Positions 29,080-38,630 of a stretch of DNA of 64,000 nucleotides are shown here, in pieces. The first letter of the stretch is position 1. Each line of letters begins with the position of its first letter. The position numbers and the translations under genes are program-made. The notes under the pieces were generated by a model. That model worked only from the letters and a program-made list of their open reading frames with translations. It was not told where the DNA came from and did no database searches. This DNA is from Bogoriella caseilytica (GTDB lineage Bacteria; Actinomycetota; Actinomycetes; Actinomycetales; Actinomycetaceae), in contig NZ_RKHK01000001.1 in the NCBI RefSeq assembly GCF_003752405.1, forward strand, positions 124,001 through 188,000, written 5' to 3'.

Positions 29080-30459
29080 GTGGCTGATCAGCAGGTGTAC
29101 GACATCGTCATCCTTGGCGCAGGCAGTGGCGGGTATGCAGCGGCACTGCGCGCCGCCGAACTCGGCAAGTCCGTTGCCTTGATCGAGGGCGACAAAGTGG
29201 GGGGAACCTGTCTGCACCGCGGCTGCATCCCCACCAAGGCCCTGCTGCACTCGGGCGAGGTGGCCGACACGATCCGCCATTCCGAGGGCTTCGGCGTGAA
29301 AGGCTCCTTCGAGGGCATCGACATGTCCGCCGTCTCCGCCTTCAAGGACGGCGTGGTCTCCCGGCTCTACAAGGGCCTGCAGGGCCTTGTCTCCTCCCGC
29401 AAGATTGAGGTCATCCACGGCTGGGGCAAGCTCGTGGCCAAGGACACCGTTGAGGTCGACGGCAAGCACTACCAGGGCAAGAACGTGATTCTCGCCTCAG
29501 GCTCGTACTCCAAGACCCTCCCCGGCCTGGAGATCGGCGGCCGCGTGCTCACCTCCGAGCAGGCCCTCGAGCTGGACTTCGTCCCGGAGAAGGCCATCGT
29601 GCTCGGCGGTGGCGTGATCGGGGTCGAGTTCGCCTCCGTGTGGGCCTCCTTCGGCACCGAGGTCACCATCCTCGAAGGCCTGCCGAACCTGGTGCCCAAC
29701 GAGGACATCTCGCTCTCCAAGGCCCTGGAGCGCGCGTTCCGCAAGCGCAAGATCGCCTTCAAGACCAACACCCGCTTCGCCGGCGTGGAACAGGGAGAGG
29801 ACAGCGTCACGGTCTCCACCGAGGACGGCAAGACCTACGAAGCCGATCTGCTGCTCGTGGCCGTGGGCCGCGGGCCTGCGACCTCGAACCTCGGCTACGA
29901 GGACCTGGGCGTGACCATGGAGCGCGGCTTCGTGATCACCGATGAGCGCCTGCGCAGCTCCGTGGACGGCGTGTACGCCGTGGGCGACATCGTGCCTGGG
30001 CTGCAGCTCGCCCACCGCGGCTTCCAGCAGGGCATCTTCGTCGCGGAGGAGATCGCCGGGCTGGAGCCCGCTCCGATCGTGGAGAGCGGCATCCCCCGTG
30101 TCACCTACGCCGAGCCGAACGTCGCCTCGGTGGGCCTCACCGAGAAGGAGGCCAAGGAGGAGTTCGGCGACGACGCCGTGGAGTCCTTGGAGTACAACCT
30201 CGGCGGTAACGGCAAGAGCCAGATCCTGCAGACGCAGGGCTTCATCAAGCTGGTGCGGCAGAAGGACGGCCCGATCGTGGGTGTCCACATGCTCGGCGAT
30301 CGCCTCGGCGAACTCATCGGTGAGGGCCAGCTCATCGTCAACTGGGAGGCCTACCCCGAGGATGTCGCCTCCCTCATCCACGCCCACCCCACGCAAAACG
30401 AAGCTCTCGGCGAGGCAGCGCTGGCTCTCGCCGGCAAGCCGCTGCACGCCCACAGCTGA
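29080..30459 (+). CDS. lpdA: dihydrolipoyl dehydrogenase (E3)
   Basis: Reoxidises dihydrolipoamide on 2-oxo-acid dehydrogenase complexes, reducing NAD. The 459-residue flavoprotein has the FAD motif LGAGSGGYAAALRAAELG, redox-active Cys44 and Cys49 in GGTCLHRGCIPTKA, the NAD motif VLGGGVIGVEFASVW, and the C-terminal HAHPTQNEAL with the catalytic His-Glu. GTG at 29080 has GAGGAG 6 bases upstream. It precedes sucB by 21 bases and is probably co-transcribed. Confidence 0.95.
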   Translation: MADQQVYDIVILGAGSGGYAAALRAAELGKSVALIEGDKVGGTCLHRGCIPTKALLHSGEVADTIRHSEGFGVKGSFEGIDMSAVSAFKDGVVSRLYKGLQGLVSSRKIEVIHGWGKLVAKDTVEVDGKHYQGKNVILASGSYSKTLPGLEIGGRVLTSEQALELDFVPEKAIVLGGGVIGVEFASVWASFGTEVTILEGLPNLVPNEDISLSKALERAFRKRKIAFKTNTRFAGVEQGEDSVTVSTEDGKTYEADLLLVAVGRGPATSNLGYEDLGVTMERGFVITDERLRSSVDGVYAVGDIVPGLQLAHRGFQQGIFVAEEIAGLEPAPIVESGIPRVTYAEPNVASVGLTEKEAKEEFGDDAVESLEYNLGGNGKSQILQTQGFIKLVRQKDGPIVGVHMLGDRLGELIGEGQLIVNWEAYPEDVASLIHAHPTQNEALGEAALALAGKPLHAHS

Positions 30460-30480
30460 CCCGATAGGAGAATTCAGGAC

Positions 30481-32304
30481 ATGTCTGAGTCCGTGAAGAT
30501 GCCCGCCCTGGGCGAATCAGTCACCGAGGGCACCGTGACCCGGTGGCTGAAGTCCGTCGGGGACACCATTGAGGTCGACGAGCCCTTGCTCGAGGTCTCT
30601 ACCGACAAGGTCGACACCGAGGTCCCCTCCCCCGTGGCGGGCACCCTGGAGAAGATTCTCGTCGACGAGGACGAAACCGTCGAGGTCGGCGCCGAGCTGG
30701 CTGTCGTGGGCGATGGCTCGGGCGGCGGCGAGTCCGGCTCCGGTGAAGAGTCCGGTTCTGCCGAGGCCGAGCCCGAGGAGCCCGCTGCCGAGGAAGCCGA
30801 GCCCGAAGCCGCCGTCGACGGCGGAGAGAACGACCAGGAGACTGAGGCCGCCAGCGCCAGTGGCGACGCCGAGTCCACCGGCGACGGCAGTGGCTCCGAG
30901 GACGCCTCGGGCGAGGCCGTCACCATGCCGGCGCTCGGTGAATCGGTGACCGAGGGAACGATCACCCGCTGGCTCAAGGCCGAAGGGGACACCGTGGAGG
31001 TCGACGAGCCGCTGCTCGAAGTCTCCACCGACAAGGTCGACACCGAGGTCCCCTCCCCCGTGGCGGGCACCGTGGTCAAGCTCCTGGCCGAGGAGGACGA
31101 GACCGTCGAGGTGGGTGCCGAGCTGGCCATCATCGGCTCCGGCAATGCCGCATCGGCGAGCTCGCCCGAGAAGCCGGCCGAGGAGGCCCAGCCCGCAAAG
31201 GACGAGAAGCCCGCGCCGGAGAAGAAGCCCGAGCCCGAGCCGGAACCTGAGGACGACGCTCCGGCAGTCCAGCCGGGTACGACCGCTCCCGCCACCGACA
31301 AGGCGGAGAAGGCCGAATCCGGTGAGACGCCGGCACGCGCCGAGGAGTCCGGCGGCAGGACCGCCGCTGCTTCGGCGAGCTACGTGACTCCGCTGGTGCG
31401 CAAGCTGGCACACAGCAAGGGCGTGGATCTCTCCACTCTGGAGGGCACCGGCGTCGGTGGTCGTATCCGCAAGCAGGACGTGGAGGCGGCTGCTCAGGCG
31501 GCCGAGGAGGCGAAGTCCGCTCCGAAGGCTTCGGCCCCCAGCGCTCCCGCCGAGCCCGCGAAGGCAGTCGAGCCTTCGCCGCTGCGTGGCACGCAGGAGA
31601 AGGCTCCGCGCATCCGCCAGGTCATTGCCCGCCGGATGAAGGAGTCCCTCGAGGTCTCCGCTCAGCTCACCCAGGTGCAAGAGGTGGACATGACGCGCAT
31701 CGTGCAGCTGCGCGCCAAGGCCAAGGATGGTTTCGCCAAGCAGAACGGCGCCAAGCTCACCTACCTGCCCTTCCTCGCCAAGGCTGTGACCGAGGCACTC
31801 AAGCAGCACCCGAAGCTGAACGCCGAGTACAACGAGGAGAGCCAGCAGATCACCTACCACGAGAAGGAGCACCTCTCCTTCGCCGTGGACACCGAGAAGG
31901 GCCTGATGGTCCCGGTGATCGACGACGCGGGCAGCCTCAATCTCGCCGGTCTCGCGCAGAAGATCGCCGACGTCGCCGAGCGCACGCGTACGAACAAGAT
32001 CAAGCCGGACGAGCTCTCCGGTGGCACCTTCACGATCACCAACATCGGTTCCGTCGGGGCGCTGTTCGACACCCCGATCATCAACCAGCCGCAGGTGGCG
32101 ATTCTGGGCACCGGCACGATCGAGAAGCGCCCGGCCGTGGTGACCGACGCCGACGGCAACGACACGATCGGTATCCGTCATCTGATGTACCTGTCGCTGA
32201 CCTACGACCACCGCTTGGTCGATGGCGCCGACGCCGGCCGTTTCCTGCAGACGGTCAAGGCCCGCCTGGAAGAAGGCGCCTTCGCCTCGGAGCTCGGTCT
32301 CTGA
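30481..32304 (+). CDS. sucB: 2-oxoglutarate (or pyruvate) dehydrogenase E2, dihydrolipoyllysine acyltransferase
   Basis: Forms the core of the E2 complex and carries acyl groups on lipoyl-lysine. Domains in the 607-residue protein: two lipoyl domains with lipoyl-Lys43 and Lys185 (both in [12 protein letters not shown]), an acidic Ala/Glu/Pro linker, a peripheral-subunit-binding domain (about 301-336, [10 protein letters not shown] to GGRIRKQDV), another linker, and the catalytic domain ending with His577 in [19 protein letters not shown] lies before the ATG. lpdA is upstream; lipB and lipA, needed to make the cofactor, lie 10.6 kb downstream beyond an inserted island. Confidence 0.94.
   Translation: MSESVKMPALGESVTEGTVTRWLKSVGDTIEVDEPLLEVSTDKVDTEVPSPVAGTLEKILVDEDETVEVGAELAVVGDGSGGGESGSGEESGSAEAEPEEPAAEEAEPEAAVDGGENDQETEAASASGDAESTGDGSGSEDASGEAVTMPALGESVTEGTITRWLKAEGDTVEVDEPLLEVSTDKVDTEVPSPVAGTVVKLLAEEDETVEVGAELAIIGSGNAASASSPEKPAEEAQPAKDEKPAPEKKPEPEPEPEDDAPAVQPGTTAPATDKAEKAESGETPARAEESGGRTAAASASYVTPLVRKLAHSKGVDLSTLEGTGVGGRIRKQDVEAAAQAAEEAKSAPKASAPSAPAEPAKAVEPSPLRGTQEKAPRIRQVIARRMKESLEVSAQLTQVQEVDMTRIVQLRAKAKDGFAKQNGAKLTYLPFLAKAVTEALKQHPKLNAEYNEESQQITYHEKEHLSFAVDTEKGLMVPVIDDAGSLNLAGLAQKIADVAERTRTNKIKPDELSGGTFTITNIGSVGALFDTPIINQPQVAILGTGTIEKRPAVVTDADGNDTIGIRHLMYLSLTYDHRLVDGADAGRFLQTVKARLEEGAFASELGL
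30601..31071 (+). repeat. 45-base exact direct repeat encoding the two lipoyl-lysine loops of SucB
   Basis: Bases 30601-30645 and 31027-31071 are identical. They encode the same 15 residues around each lipoyl-Lys, 142 codons apart, and indicate recent homogenisation of the two domains. Confidence 0.9.
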
Positions 32305-32335
32305 CGACAGCGCAGGCGAGTGTGGGCCTGAGGAA

Positions 32336-32377
32336 GGAAGGGCCGTGGCAGGACATCGTTCCTACCACGGCCCTTCC
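32336..32377 (+). terminator. hairpin terminator after sucB
   Basis: A perfect 13-bp stem (32336-32348 with 32365-32377) is topped by four more pairs (32350-32353 with 32360-32363). It lies 31 bases after the sucB stop, in the gap before cutC. Confidence 0.8.
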
Positions 32378-32420
32378 CGCACGTCCTGCCGCAGTCAATC
32401 GATCACGAACTGGAGCCGTC

Positions 32421-33149
32421 ATGAAACTGGAGATCGCCGTCCACGACGTGGCGGGCATCCGCACCGCCCTCGACGGCGGCGCGGATCGCATTGAGCTGTG
32501 CCAGGCCTTGACGCTGGGTGGCCTGACGCCCAGCCGAGGCGTGATGGAGGAGGCGCATCAGTCGGGAGTGGAGTTCCGGGTGCTCATCCGGCCCCGCGGC
32601 GGCGGCTACCAGTACACCGGGTCAGAGGTCTCCGCCGCGGTGCACGACATCGCGGTGGCCTGCGAGGCCGGTGCCTCCGGCGTGATCATCGGCGCCCTGA
32701 CCGATGATGGTCTCGATCGTCCGGCTGTGGCGGCCATGGTCGAGGCCGCAGCCGGCCGCACGGTCATCGTGCACCGGTGCGTGGATGTGCTGCTGGACTC
32801 GGGGGCGGTCACGCCCGCTGGGTTGGCGAGCACACTCCGGGAGCTCGGGGTCGACGGGGTGCTCACCTCGGGGGGCGCACCGCGGGCGATTGACGGCATC
32901 GGCGTGATCACCGAGCTCGCCGGCGCCGCAGACGGCGAGTTGGAGATCGTCGTCGGTGGTGGCGTCCGGGCCGAGCACATCTCCTCATTCCGGCACACGG
33001 GAGTCAGCGCCATCCACCTGAGCGCCAGCGTGGCGACCACGGCAGGTCCGGCGGGCCCAGGCGGCGGCGAGGACCAGATCCTGGTCACCAGCACCCCGCT
33101 GGTGGAGGCGGCCAGAGCTGCGCTGGACCGGCAGACATCATCTGGCTAG
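32421..33149 (+). CDS. cutC: CutC family copper homeostasis-type TIM-barrel protein
   Basis: A 242-residue TIM-barrel protein. Family blocks seen: KLEIAVHDVAGIRTALDGGADRIELC split over the first 30 residues, TPSRGVMEEA, VLIRPRGGGYQYT, HRCVDV and VDGVLTSGG. Although named for copper tolerance, the biochemical role of CutC is unsettled. The ATG at 32421 has GGAG nearby and follows the sucB terminator. Confidence 0.9.
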   Translation: MKLEIAVHDVAGIRTALDGGADRIELCQALTLGGLTPSRGVMEEAHQSGVEFRVLIRPRGGGYQYTGSEVSAAVHDIAVACEAGASGVIIGALTDDGLDRPAVAAMVEAAAGRTVIVHRCVDVLLDSGAVTPAGLASTLRELGVDGVLTSGGAPRAIDGIGVITELAGAADGELEIVVGGGVRAEHISSFRHTGVSAIHLSASVATTAGPAGPGGGEDQILVTSTPLVEAARAALDRQTSSG

Positions 33150-33192
33150 CGCCGTCCCGGCCCACCACCTCTGGCGTGACGGTCCGAGCAGG

Positions 33193-34668
33193 TCAGTGAC
33201 GTGGCGGCACCATCACGGCGGTGAGCTCTGGTGCGTCCATGTCGGCGTCGAAGGGGTACATGGGGCGGTCGATGCGGTGATGCCCGAGACGGAGCAGGTC
33301 CTGGTCAACACCGCCGGGGGTGAGCGCCAGTCGCCAATCGGCGGCGATCTCGTAGAGGTAGGGCTCCAGGTAGCCGATCTTGACCACCACGATGTCGGCC
33401 AGGGCCGGGTCGACTCCGGCGTGCGCGAAGTCCTGCCGCCGGTGGTAGGGCTTCCGTCGTTCGGTGACGATCACCCGTAGACCATCGACCGCGATCAGGG
33501 CCACCGTTCCGGCCACGGGATCGGTGATGGAGACGTGCTCGACCGTCCCCTCCAGCAGCACCGGAGGCTGGTGGCGATCATCCACGCGGGCGCCGACCTC
33601 GATGGAGACGCTCGCACCGGTGCCCGCCGCGGCGGCGGCCAGGGCCCCGGCGGGGTCCGGGATCGAGGCATAGACGGCGTGTAGCTCACCGGAACGGATC
33701 GCCGGGTCCTCCAGCAGACGCGCCAGCGTCCAGGTGACGTCACCGGCACCGCCGGCGGTGGGATTGTCGCCTGAGTCCGAGATCAGGAAGGGGCGCGCCG
33801 CACTCTGCTTCGCCTGGCTGAGGCACTCCTGGAGAGTGCCGGCGGGCGCGACGAACGAGAACCGGTCACGAGCCTGCCAGAAGGTGTGGGCCAGGCCCTC
33901 CGCCTCGGCGGCCACCACCTGCGAATCGTCGCCGGTCACCACCACCGCAGCGCGGCAGCGCGGCTCGTCCGCCCAGGCGTAGCCCACCCAGACGGCCGCA
34001 TCGAGCACGCCCTCCTGCGCTGCAACCTCGGCGACCTTCGCGTAGAGCCCTTTCGCCGGTTCGATCCGGGTGGAGGTCTTCTCCCCGGGAAGCAGCACCG
34101 GCACCGGCACCCACGCCTTGACAGGCCGCGTACCCGAGGCCACGCGGTCGAGCAGGTTTCGCACACTGCGTTCGCGCGACTCCATTTCGTCCTCGTGCGG
34201 CGCCATCCGGTAGCAGGTGATCAGATCGACGGCCTCGAGGAGGTCCCGGGTGACATTGCCGTGCAGGTCCGTGGAGGCCGAGATCACCGGTTCAGGGCCA
34301 ACGCATGTGCGCACCCGGGAGGCCAGGGCGCCTTCCGCGTCGGTCGCACCCTCGACAGACATGGCGCCGTGGATGTCGAGGAAGATGCCGTCCCATGGCC
34401 CGCCCTGGCGCAGCAACGTGAGGATCTCCTCTTCCATGGCTTGGTAGGCCGCGGCACGGACCGCACCGCCGGGGATGGCACGGGCCTGCATCAGAGGGGA
34501 CCACTCGGCGGCGGCACGCAGCGGGTGCCCTTCTCGGAGGAAGGGGTAGTAGTCGAGCAGTTGCCCGTCACGGCGGATGACGAAGTCCACCAGGTCGGCG
34601 CGGTGCGGCGTGAAGGTGGAGGACTCGATGGCGATGCCGACGATGGCGACTCGGGGGTGCATGCTCAT
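33193..34668 (-). CDS. M81 family metallopeptidase (MlrC-like)
   Basis: A 491-residue protein of the microcystinase-C group. Motifs: GIAIESSTFTP at the N-terminus, FLDIHGAM and STDLHGNVT with likely metal ligands, CYRMAPHEDEMESR, and SDSGDNPTAGGAGDVTW. In other bacteria such genes sit with transporters and act on small cyclic or modified peptides or amino-acid derivatives; the substrate here is unknown. Its ATG overlaps the stop of the ROK regulator (ATGA), so the two are co-translated. Confidence 0.88.
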   Translation of the reverse strand: MSMHPRVAIVGIAIESSTFTPHRADLVDFVIRRDGQLLDYYPFLREGHPLRAAAEWSPLMQARAIPGGAVRAAAYQAMEEEILTLLRQGGPWDGIFLDIHGAMSVEGATDAEGALASRVRTCVGPEPVISASTDLHGNVTRDLLEAVDLITCYRMAPHEDEMESRERSVRNLLDRVASGTRPVKAWVPVPVLLPGEKTSTRIEPAKGLYAKVAEVAAQEGVLDAAVWVGYAWADEPRCRAAVVVTGDDSQVVAAEAEGLAHTFWQARDRFSFVAPAGTLQECLSQAKQSAARPFLISDSGDNPTAGGAGDVTWTLARLLEDPAIRSGELHAVYASIPDPAGALAAAAAGTGASVSIEVGARVDDRHQPPVLLEGTVEHVSITDPVAGTVALIAVDGLRVIVTERRKPYHRRQDFAHAGVDPALADIVVVKIGYLEPYLYEIAADWRLALTPGGVDQDLLRLGHHRIDRPMYPFDADMDAPELTAVMVPPRH

Positions 34669-35795
34669 GGCTTCCTTCCGTGGTGCTCACCGGCAAAGGC
34701 GGCGGTCAGGGCAAGACGGCCGGCGCCGATCACTCCGGCGTCGGCGGCGGTCCGTGTGGGTTCGATGACCAGGTTCCGGGTGACCAGGGGGTGACATCCC
34801 TCGTAGAGCCGGCTGCGCACGGCGGCAACAAACGGCTCCAGGCCGGAGAGCGCGCCGCCGAGGTAGACGGCACCTGGGTTGAGGAAGTTGACCACCGTGC
34901 TGAGCACCTCACCGAGGTGGCCACCGGCTGCTCGAACGAGGGTCATGGCTTCGGGGTCGCCCTGCCCGGCCACAGACACCAGCGCTCCGGTGGTGGGCAC
35001 CTCGATTCCTCGTTCCGCGAGCAGCTGGACGATGCCAGCGCCGGAGGCCACGGTCTCGAGGCAGCCGAAGTTGCCGCAGGAACAGGGCCGGTCCCCTGCT
35101 CCGGCTATCCGGGTATGGGTGATGTCGCCGGCGCTGCCGGTGGCTCCCCGGTAGATCCGGCCGCCCACGATGACGCCGGCACCGATGGCGGTGCCGGCCT
35201 TGACGGTCACGGAGTCATGGCGATCGGGTCGTTCGAAGTGCTCACCGAGCGCCATGGCGTTGGCGTCGTTCTCCACCACGGCGGGGACGCCGAGCAGGTC
35301 CTCGAGGTGCTCACCCACCGGGAAGGCGTTCCATGAGGCCAGGCGGGAAGCCTGCACGACGGTGCGGTTCACGGAGTCGACGGGCGCCGCGAGCGCCACG
35401 GCCACCGCGCGCAGCGAACCCGGCACGGGCTCGGCGAGTCGCCTCATGGCCTGGACGACGTCGTCCAAGGCCGGGACGGGGCCGCGGGCGACGTCACTCT
35501 CGACCTCTTCGATGACGTGCCGTTCCCCGTTCAGTCCGATGATCCCGATCCGCGCGTGGTGGCTACCCATCTCGGCGACCCCGACGTATCCTCCGCCGTC
35601 ACGCAGGCGGAGTTCGCGCGGCCGCCGGCCCCCACGGGACACACCGACGCTGTGCTCGTAGATGACGTCCTCGTCCAGCAGCTCGCGGACTCGCTGGGAG
35701 ACCGTGGACGGGGAGAGACCGAGCGCCCGGGCGAGATCTGCTCGAGACGTCGCCGCTCCAGTCGAGATGAGCTCGACCATTCGTTCCCCCGACAT
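34665..35795 (-). CDS. ROK family transcriptional regulator
   Basis: A 376-residue repressor with a winged-helix N-terminus (TSRADLARALGLSPSTVSQR, about residues 15-34) and a sugar-kinase-fold ligand domain. The zinc motif is canonical, CSCGNFGCLE. The kinase-type phosphate loop is degraded, as in NagC/Mlc/XylR-type regulators. The ATG at 35795 follows AAGGAAG; earlier in-frame starts would extend into the operator region. It is divergent from the fucosidase operon and probably controls both directions. Confidence 0.88.
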   Translation of the reverse strand: MSGERMVELISTGAATSRADLARALGLSPSTVSQRVRELLDEDVIYEHSVGVSRGGRRPRELRLRDGGGYVGVAEMGSHHARIGIIGLNGERHVIEEVESDVARGPVPALDDVVQAMRRLAEPVPGSLRAVAVALAAPVDSVNRTVVQASRLASWNAFPVGEHLEDLLGVPAVVENDANAMALGEHFERPDRHDSVTVKAGTAIGAGVIVGGRIYRGATGSAGDITHTRIAGAGDRPCSCGNFGCLETVASGAGIVQLLAERGIEVPTTGALVSVAGQGDPEAMTLVRAAGGHLGEVLSTVVNFLNPGAVYLGGALSGLEPFVAAVRSRLYEGCHPLVTRNLVIEPTRTAADAGVIGAGRLALTAAFAGEHHGRKP

Positions 35796-35808
35796 ACGCA
35801 CTTCCTTC

Positions 35809-35821
35809 ATCATCGAATGAT
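35809..35821. promoter_or_regulatory. dyad ATCAT-cga-ATGAT beside the ROK regulator start
   Basis: A 5-bp inverted repeat with a 3-base spacer lies just upstream of the ROK start codon and could be an autoregulatory operator. Confidence 0.3.
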
Positions 35822-35951
35822 CTTGGTACGACCAGCGTAAGCGACCCGCTTGCCGCACGGCAGCACGCCCACCCGAACAATCTGTGAGACAGCTCTTCCA
35901 TCTCAGCGATCGAGCACCTATGGTGACGCTCACAGCAAGCTACATGATCGC

Positions 35952-35980
35952 ACTAAGTTAGTTCAATGTCGAACGAAGTG
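35952..35980. promoter_or_regulatory. candidate ROK operator in the divergent promoter region
   Basis: An 11-bp palindrome ACTAA-g-TTAGT (35952-35962) runs into a larger imperfect dyad AAGTTAGTTC-aatgtc-GAACGAAGTG (7 of 10 positions symmetric). This AT-rich island lies midway between the ROK regulator and the fucosidase gene, 50 bases before the latter. Confidence 0.45.
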
Positions 35981-36029
35981 ATCCCGCTTCCGTTCGTGAT
36001 CTGCACAGCGGCAGACAAGGAGAAGACAC

Positions 36030-37313
36030 GTGCCGACTCATCCAGAACCTCCGGAGTGGTTCACCCACGATCGCTTCGGACTCTTCGTGCACTTCGGGGT
36101 GTACAGCGGCCTCGCCCGGCACGAGTGGGTGATGACCCGGGAACAGACGCCTGCCGAGACCTACGAGAAGAACGCTGCGTACTTCGATCCGGATCGCTTC
36201 GACGCCACCGCCATCGCGCGATCAGCGAAGCAGGCCGGCATGAAGTACGTCGTCCTCACCGCCAAGCACCACGAGGGATTTGCGCTGTGGGACACCAAGC
36301 TCTCCGACTACAACGCGGTCCGGGTCACCGGGCGTGACCTCGTGCGCGAGTTCGTCGAGGCCGTGCGTGCCGAGGGTCTACGGGTGGGCTTGTACTTCTC
36401 GCTCATCGACTGGCACCACCCCGACTTCACCATCGACTACCACCACCCCCTACGGAATGCACCGGACGCCCGCGCACAGAACGAACGCCGCGACATGGAG
36501 CGCTACCGCGCCTATCTCCACGGCCAGGTGCGCGAGGTGCTCACCGGATACGGCCCACTGGACTACCTCTTCTACGATTTCACCTACGACGAGCCGCGCG
36601 ACGGCTGGGCGGGCAAGGGCCCGCAGGACTGGGACGCCGAGGCGCTTCTGGCCATGACCCGCGAACTGCAGCCCGGCATCGTGGTCAACGACCGGCTCGG
36701 CATTCCGGGCGACCTGGTCACACCGGAGCAGTACCAGCCCGATGCGCCCATGCGCCACGAGGGTCGTGAGGTGGTCTGGGAGGCCTGCCAGACCCTCAAT
36801 GGATCCTGGGGATACGACCGCGACAACTTTGACTTCAAGACCCCCGACCTGCTCGTGCGGATGCTCGTGGACACCGTGGCCAAGAACGGGAACATGCTGC
36901 TGAACGTCGGGCCGGACGGCCGCGGCGCGCTGACCGGGCAGGACGAGCACACCCTGCAAGCTATTGGCCGATGGATGGACCTGCACCAACGCTCGATCAT
37001 CGGCGCAGGCCCAGCAGACCTCCCGAGCCCTCCAGGCACGGCGCTCACCCGCCGCGGCGACCGTCTCTACCTCCACCTCCTCGCCTGGCCCTTCGGGCAC
37101 CTGCATCTGCCGGACCTCGCTGATCGCGTGCGCTACGCCCGCTTCCTGCACGACGGCTCCGAGGTCCAGCGCAGTCAGATCGACCCGGGACAGCAAGCCT
37201 GGAACACCACGCCCGGCGGCCAGCCACCCGGCACCGTCACCCTCCACCTCCCCACTCGGCGCCCCGACGTCGAGGTCCCCGTCATCGAGCTCCTGCTCGC
37301 TGGCGAGAACTGA
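36030..37313 (+). CDS. alpha-L-fucosidase (GH29 type), cytoplasmic
   Basis: Hydrolyses alpha-L-fucosides. The 427-residue protein has the GH29 barrel blocks RFGLFVHFGVYSGLARHEWV, FDATAIARSAKQAGMKYVVLT, AKHHEGFALWDT, VGLYFSLIDWHHP and the predicted nucleophile region LDYLFYDF, plus NGNMLLNVGPDGRG. No signal peptide, so it acts on imported substrate. GTG at 36030 with AAGGAG 6 bases upstream. First gene of the ABC-importer operon, 24 bases before the binding protein. Confidence 0.9.
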   Translation: MPTHPEPPEWFTHDRFGLFVHFGVYSGLARHEWVMTREQTPAETYEKNAAYFDPDRFDATAIARSAKQAGMKYVVLTAKHHEGFALWDTKLSDYNAVRVTGRDLVREFVEAVRAEGLRVGLYFSLIDWHHPDFTIDYHHPLRNAPDARAQNERRDMERYRAYLHGQVREVLTGYGPLDYLFYDFTYDEPRDGWAGKGPQDWDAEALLAMTRELQPGIVVNDRLGIPGDLVTPEQYQPDAPMRHEGREVVWEACQTLNGSWGYDRDNFDFKTPDLLVRMLVDTVAKNGNMLLNVGPDGRGALTGQDEHTLQAIGRWMDLHQRSIIGAGPADLPSPPGTALTRRGDRLYLHLLAWPFGHLHLPDLADRVRYARFLHDGSEVQRSQIDPGQQAWNTTPGGQPPGTVTLHLPTRRPDVEVPVIELLLAGEN

Positions 37314-37337
37314 CCCCCCCCTGAAGGAGAAAGATCC

Positions 37338-38627
37338 ATGAAGCGAATGACCTACGCTCCCGCCCTCGCGGCCCTCACCGGCGCCGCGCTGGCCCTCACC
37401 GCCTGTGGCAACGGCAACGGTGACGGCGGTGACCCCGGCGACGGCAACGATGGCAGCAACGACGGCGCGAGCAGCACGACCGTCGACTTCCACATGTGGG
37501 CCGGCGGTGACGACGAGGTGGATGCCCTGCGTGAGCAGGTGGCTATCGCCGAGGAGGAAACCGGCCTCGAGGTCAACATGCGCACCGCGCCCTGGGGTGA
37601 CTACTTCACCCAGCTGACCTCCCGCTTGTCCTCCGGGGACGTCGCCTGCGTCACCGGCATGAACGGCCAGCGCCTGGGCGACTACGCCGACGCCTTCCTC
37701 CCTCTGGGAGAGGAAGAGCTCGCCACCGCGGGCATCGATCCGGACGACTTCACCGAAGGCGCGCTGGACATCATGAGCCACGAGGGCGTGCTCTACGGCC
37801 TGCCCTATGACGTCGCCACCATGCTCGTCTACTACAACAAGGACATGCTCGATGAGGCCGGTGTGCCCGAGCCGGAGGCCGGGTGGAGCTTCGAGGACTT
37901 CGAGTCCGCCATCGCCGGCGCCACCACCGACGCCCACCGCGGTTTCGGCGTCGGCATGGGCGAGTTCCAGTGGATGACCCTCCCGATCGCCCGGTCGGGC
38001 GTCCAGCCGGTGACTGAGGACCTGGAACTGAACCTCACGGACCCAGCCTTCGTCGAAGCGTCCGAGTGGTACTTCGGCCTCGTCGACCAGGGCTATGCCG
38101 ATGTCCCCGCCTCGGCCTCGGACACCGGCTGGGGAGAGCAGGAGTACCAGAACGGCAACGTGGCCCTCGCGGTCGACGGCACGTGGAACGCCGTGCAGTA
38201 CCTCGGGAACGACGCAGGCTTCCGCGCCGGGATGGTCGAGGTGCCCCGCCAGGACGGCGAGCGCCTCGGTCTGGTCCTGGGCTCGGGCTACGGCGTGAGC
38301 GCCGACTGCGAAGACCCCGAGTCCGCACTCCAGCTCCTCGGTGCACTCGTGGGCGAGGGCGCTCAGGACCACATCGCCTCCTCCGGTCGCTCCTACCCGG
38401 CCCGCAGCTCCTCCCAGCCCTTGTACTTCGAGGCTCTGGATGAGGACATCCGCGACGAGGTCCAGGACGCCTTCGAGGTGGCCTTCTCCGACCTCGAGGG
38501 TCAGCTCTCCACCAACGACTGGACTCAGGTCAATGAGGCGCTCCAGCCCAACCTCGTCTCCGTCTACTCCGGTCGGATGACCACCGAAGAGCTGTTCGAC
38601 CAGGTTCAGCAGCGGTTCGGCGAGTAA
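37338..38627 (+). CDS. ABC sugar-binding lipoprotein (CUT1 type)
   Basis: Extracytoplasmic solute-binding protein of 429 residues. Lipobox with Cys23 (LALTAC), then a Gly/Asp/Asn-rich tether and a family 1 binding fold with VDFHMWAGGDDEV, EGVLYGLPYDVATMLVYYNKD and GSGYGVSADCEDPE. Context suggests a fucosylated oligosaccharide or fucoside ligand; this is inference. AAGGAGA precedes the ATG. Confidence 0.92.
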   Translation: MKRMTYAPALAALTGAALALTACGNGNGDGGDPGDGNDGSNDGASSTTVDFHMWAGGDDEVDALREQVAIAEEETGLEVNMRTAPWGDYFTQLTSRLSSGDVACVTGMNGQRLGDYADAFLPLGEEELATAGIDPDDFTEGALDIMSHEGVLYGLPYDVATMLVYYNKDMLDEAGVPEPEAGWSFEDFESAIAGATTDAHRGFGVGMGEFQWMTLPIARSGVQPVTEDLELNLTDPAFVEASEWYFGLVDQGYADVPASASDTGWGEQEYQNGNVALAVDGTWNAVQYLGNDAGFRAGMVEVPRQDGERLGLVLGSGYGVSADCEDPESALQLLGALVGEGAQDHIASSGRSYPARSSSQPLYFEALDEDIRDEVQDAFEVAFSDLEGQLSTNDWTQVNEALQPNLVSVYSGRMTTEELFDQVQQRFGE

Positions 38628-38630
38628 CAC

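Noticed and set aside
35796-35933. Longer ROK regulator starting at 35933
   Set aside because: The extra residues cover the operator region, and AAGGAAG directly precedes the ATG at 35795.
36450-38630. A 726-codon minus-strand open frame opposite the fucosidase and binding-protein genes
   Set aside because: Its translation is Val/Gly/Glu-rich with no family motif; it is the antisense shadow of two well-supported genes in high-GC DNA.
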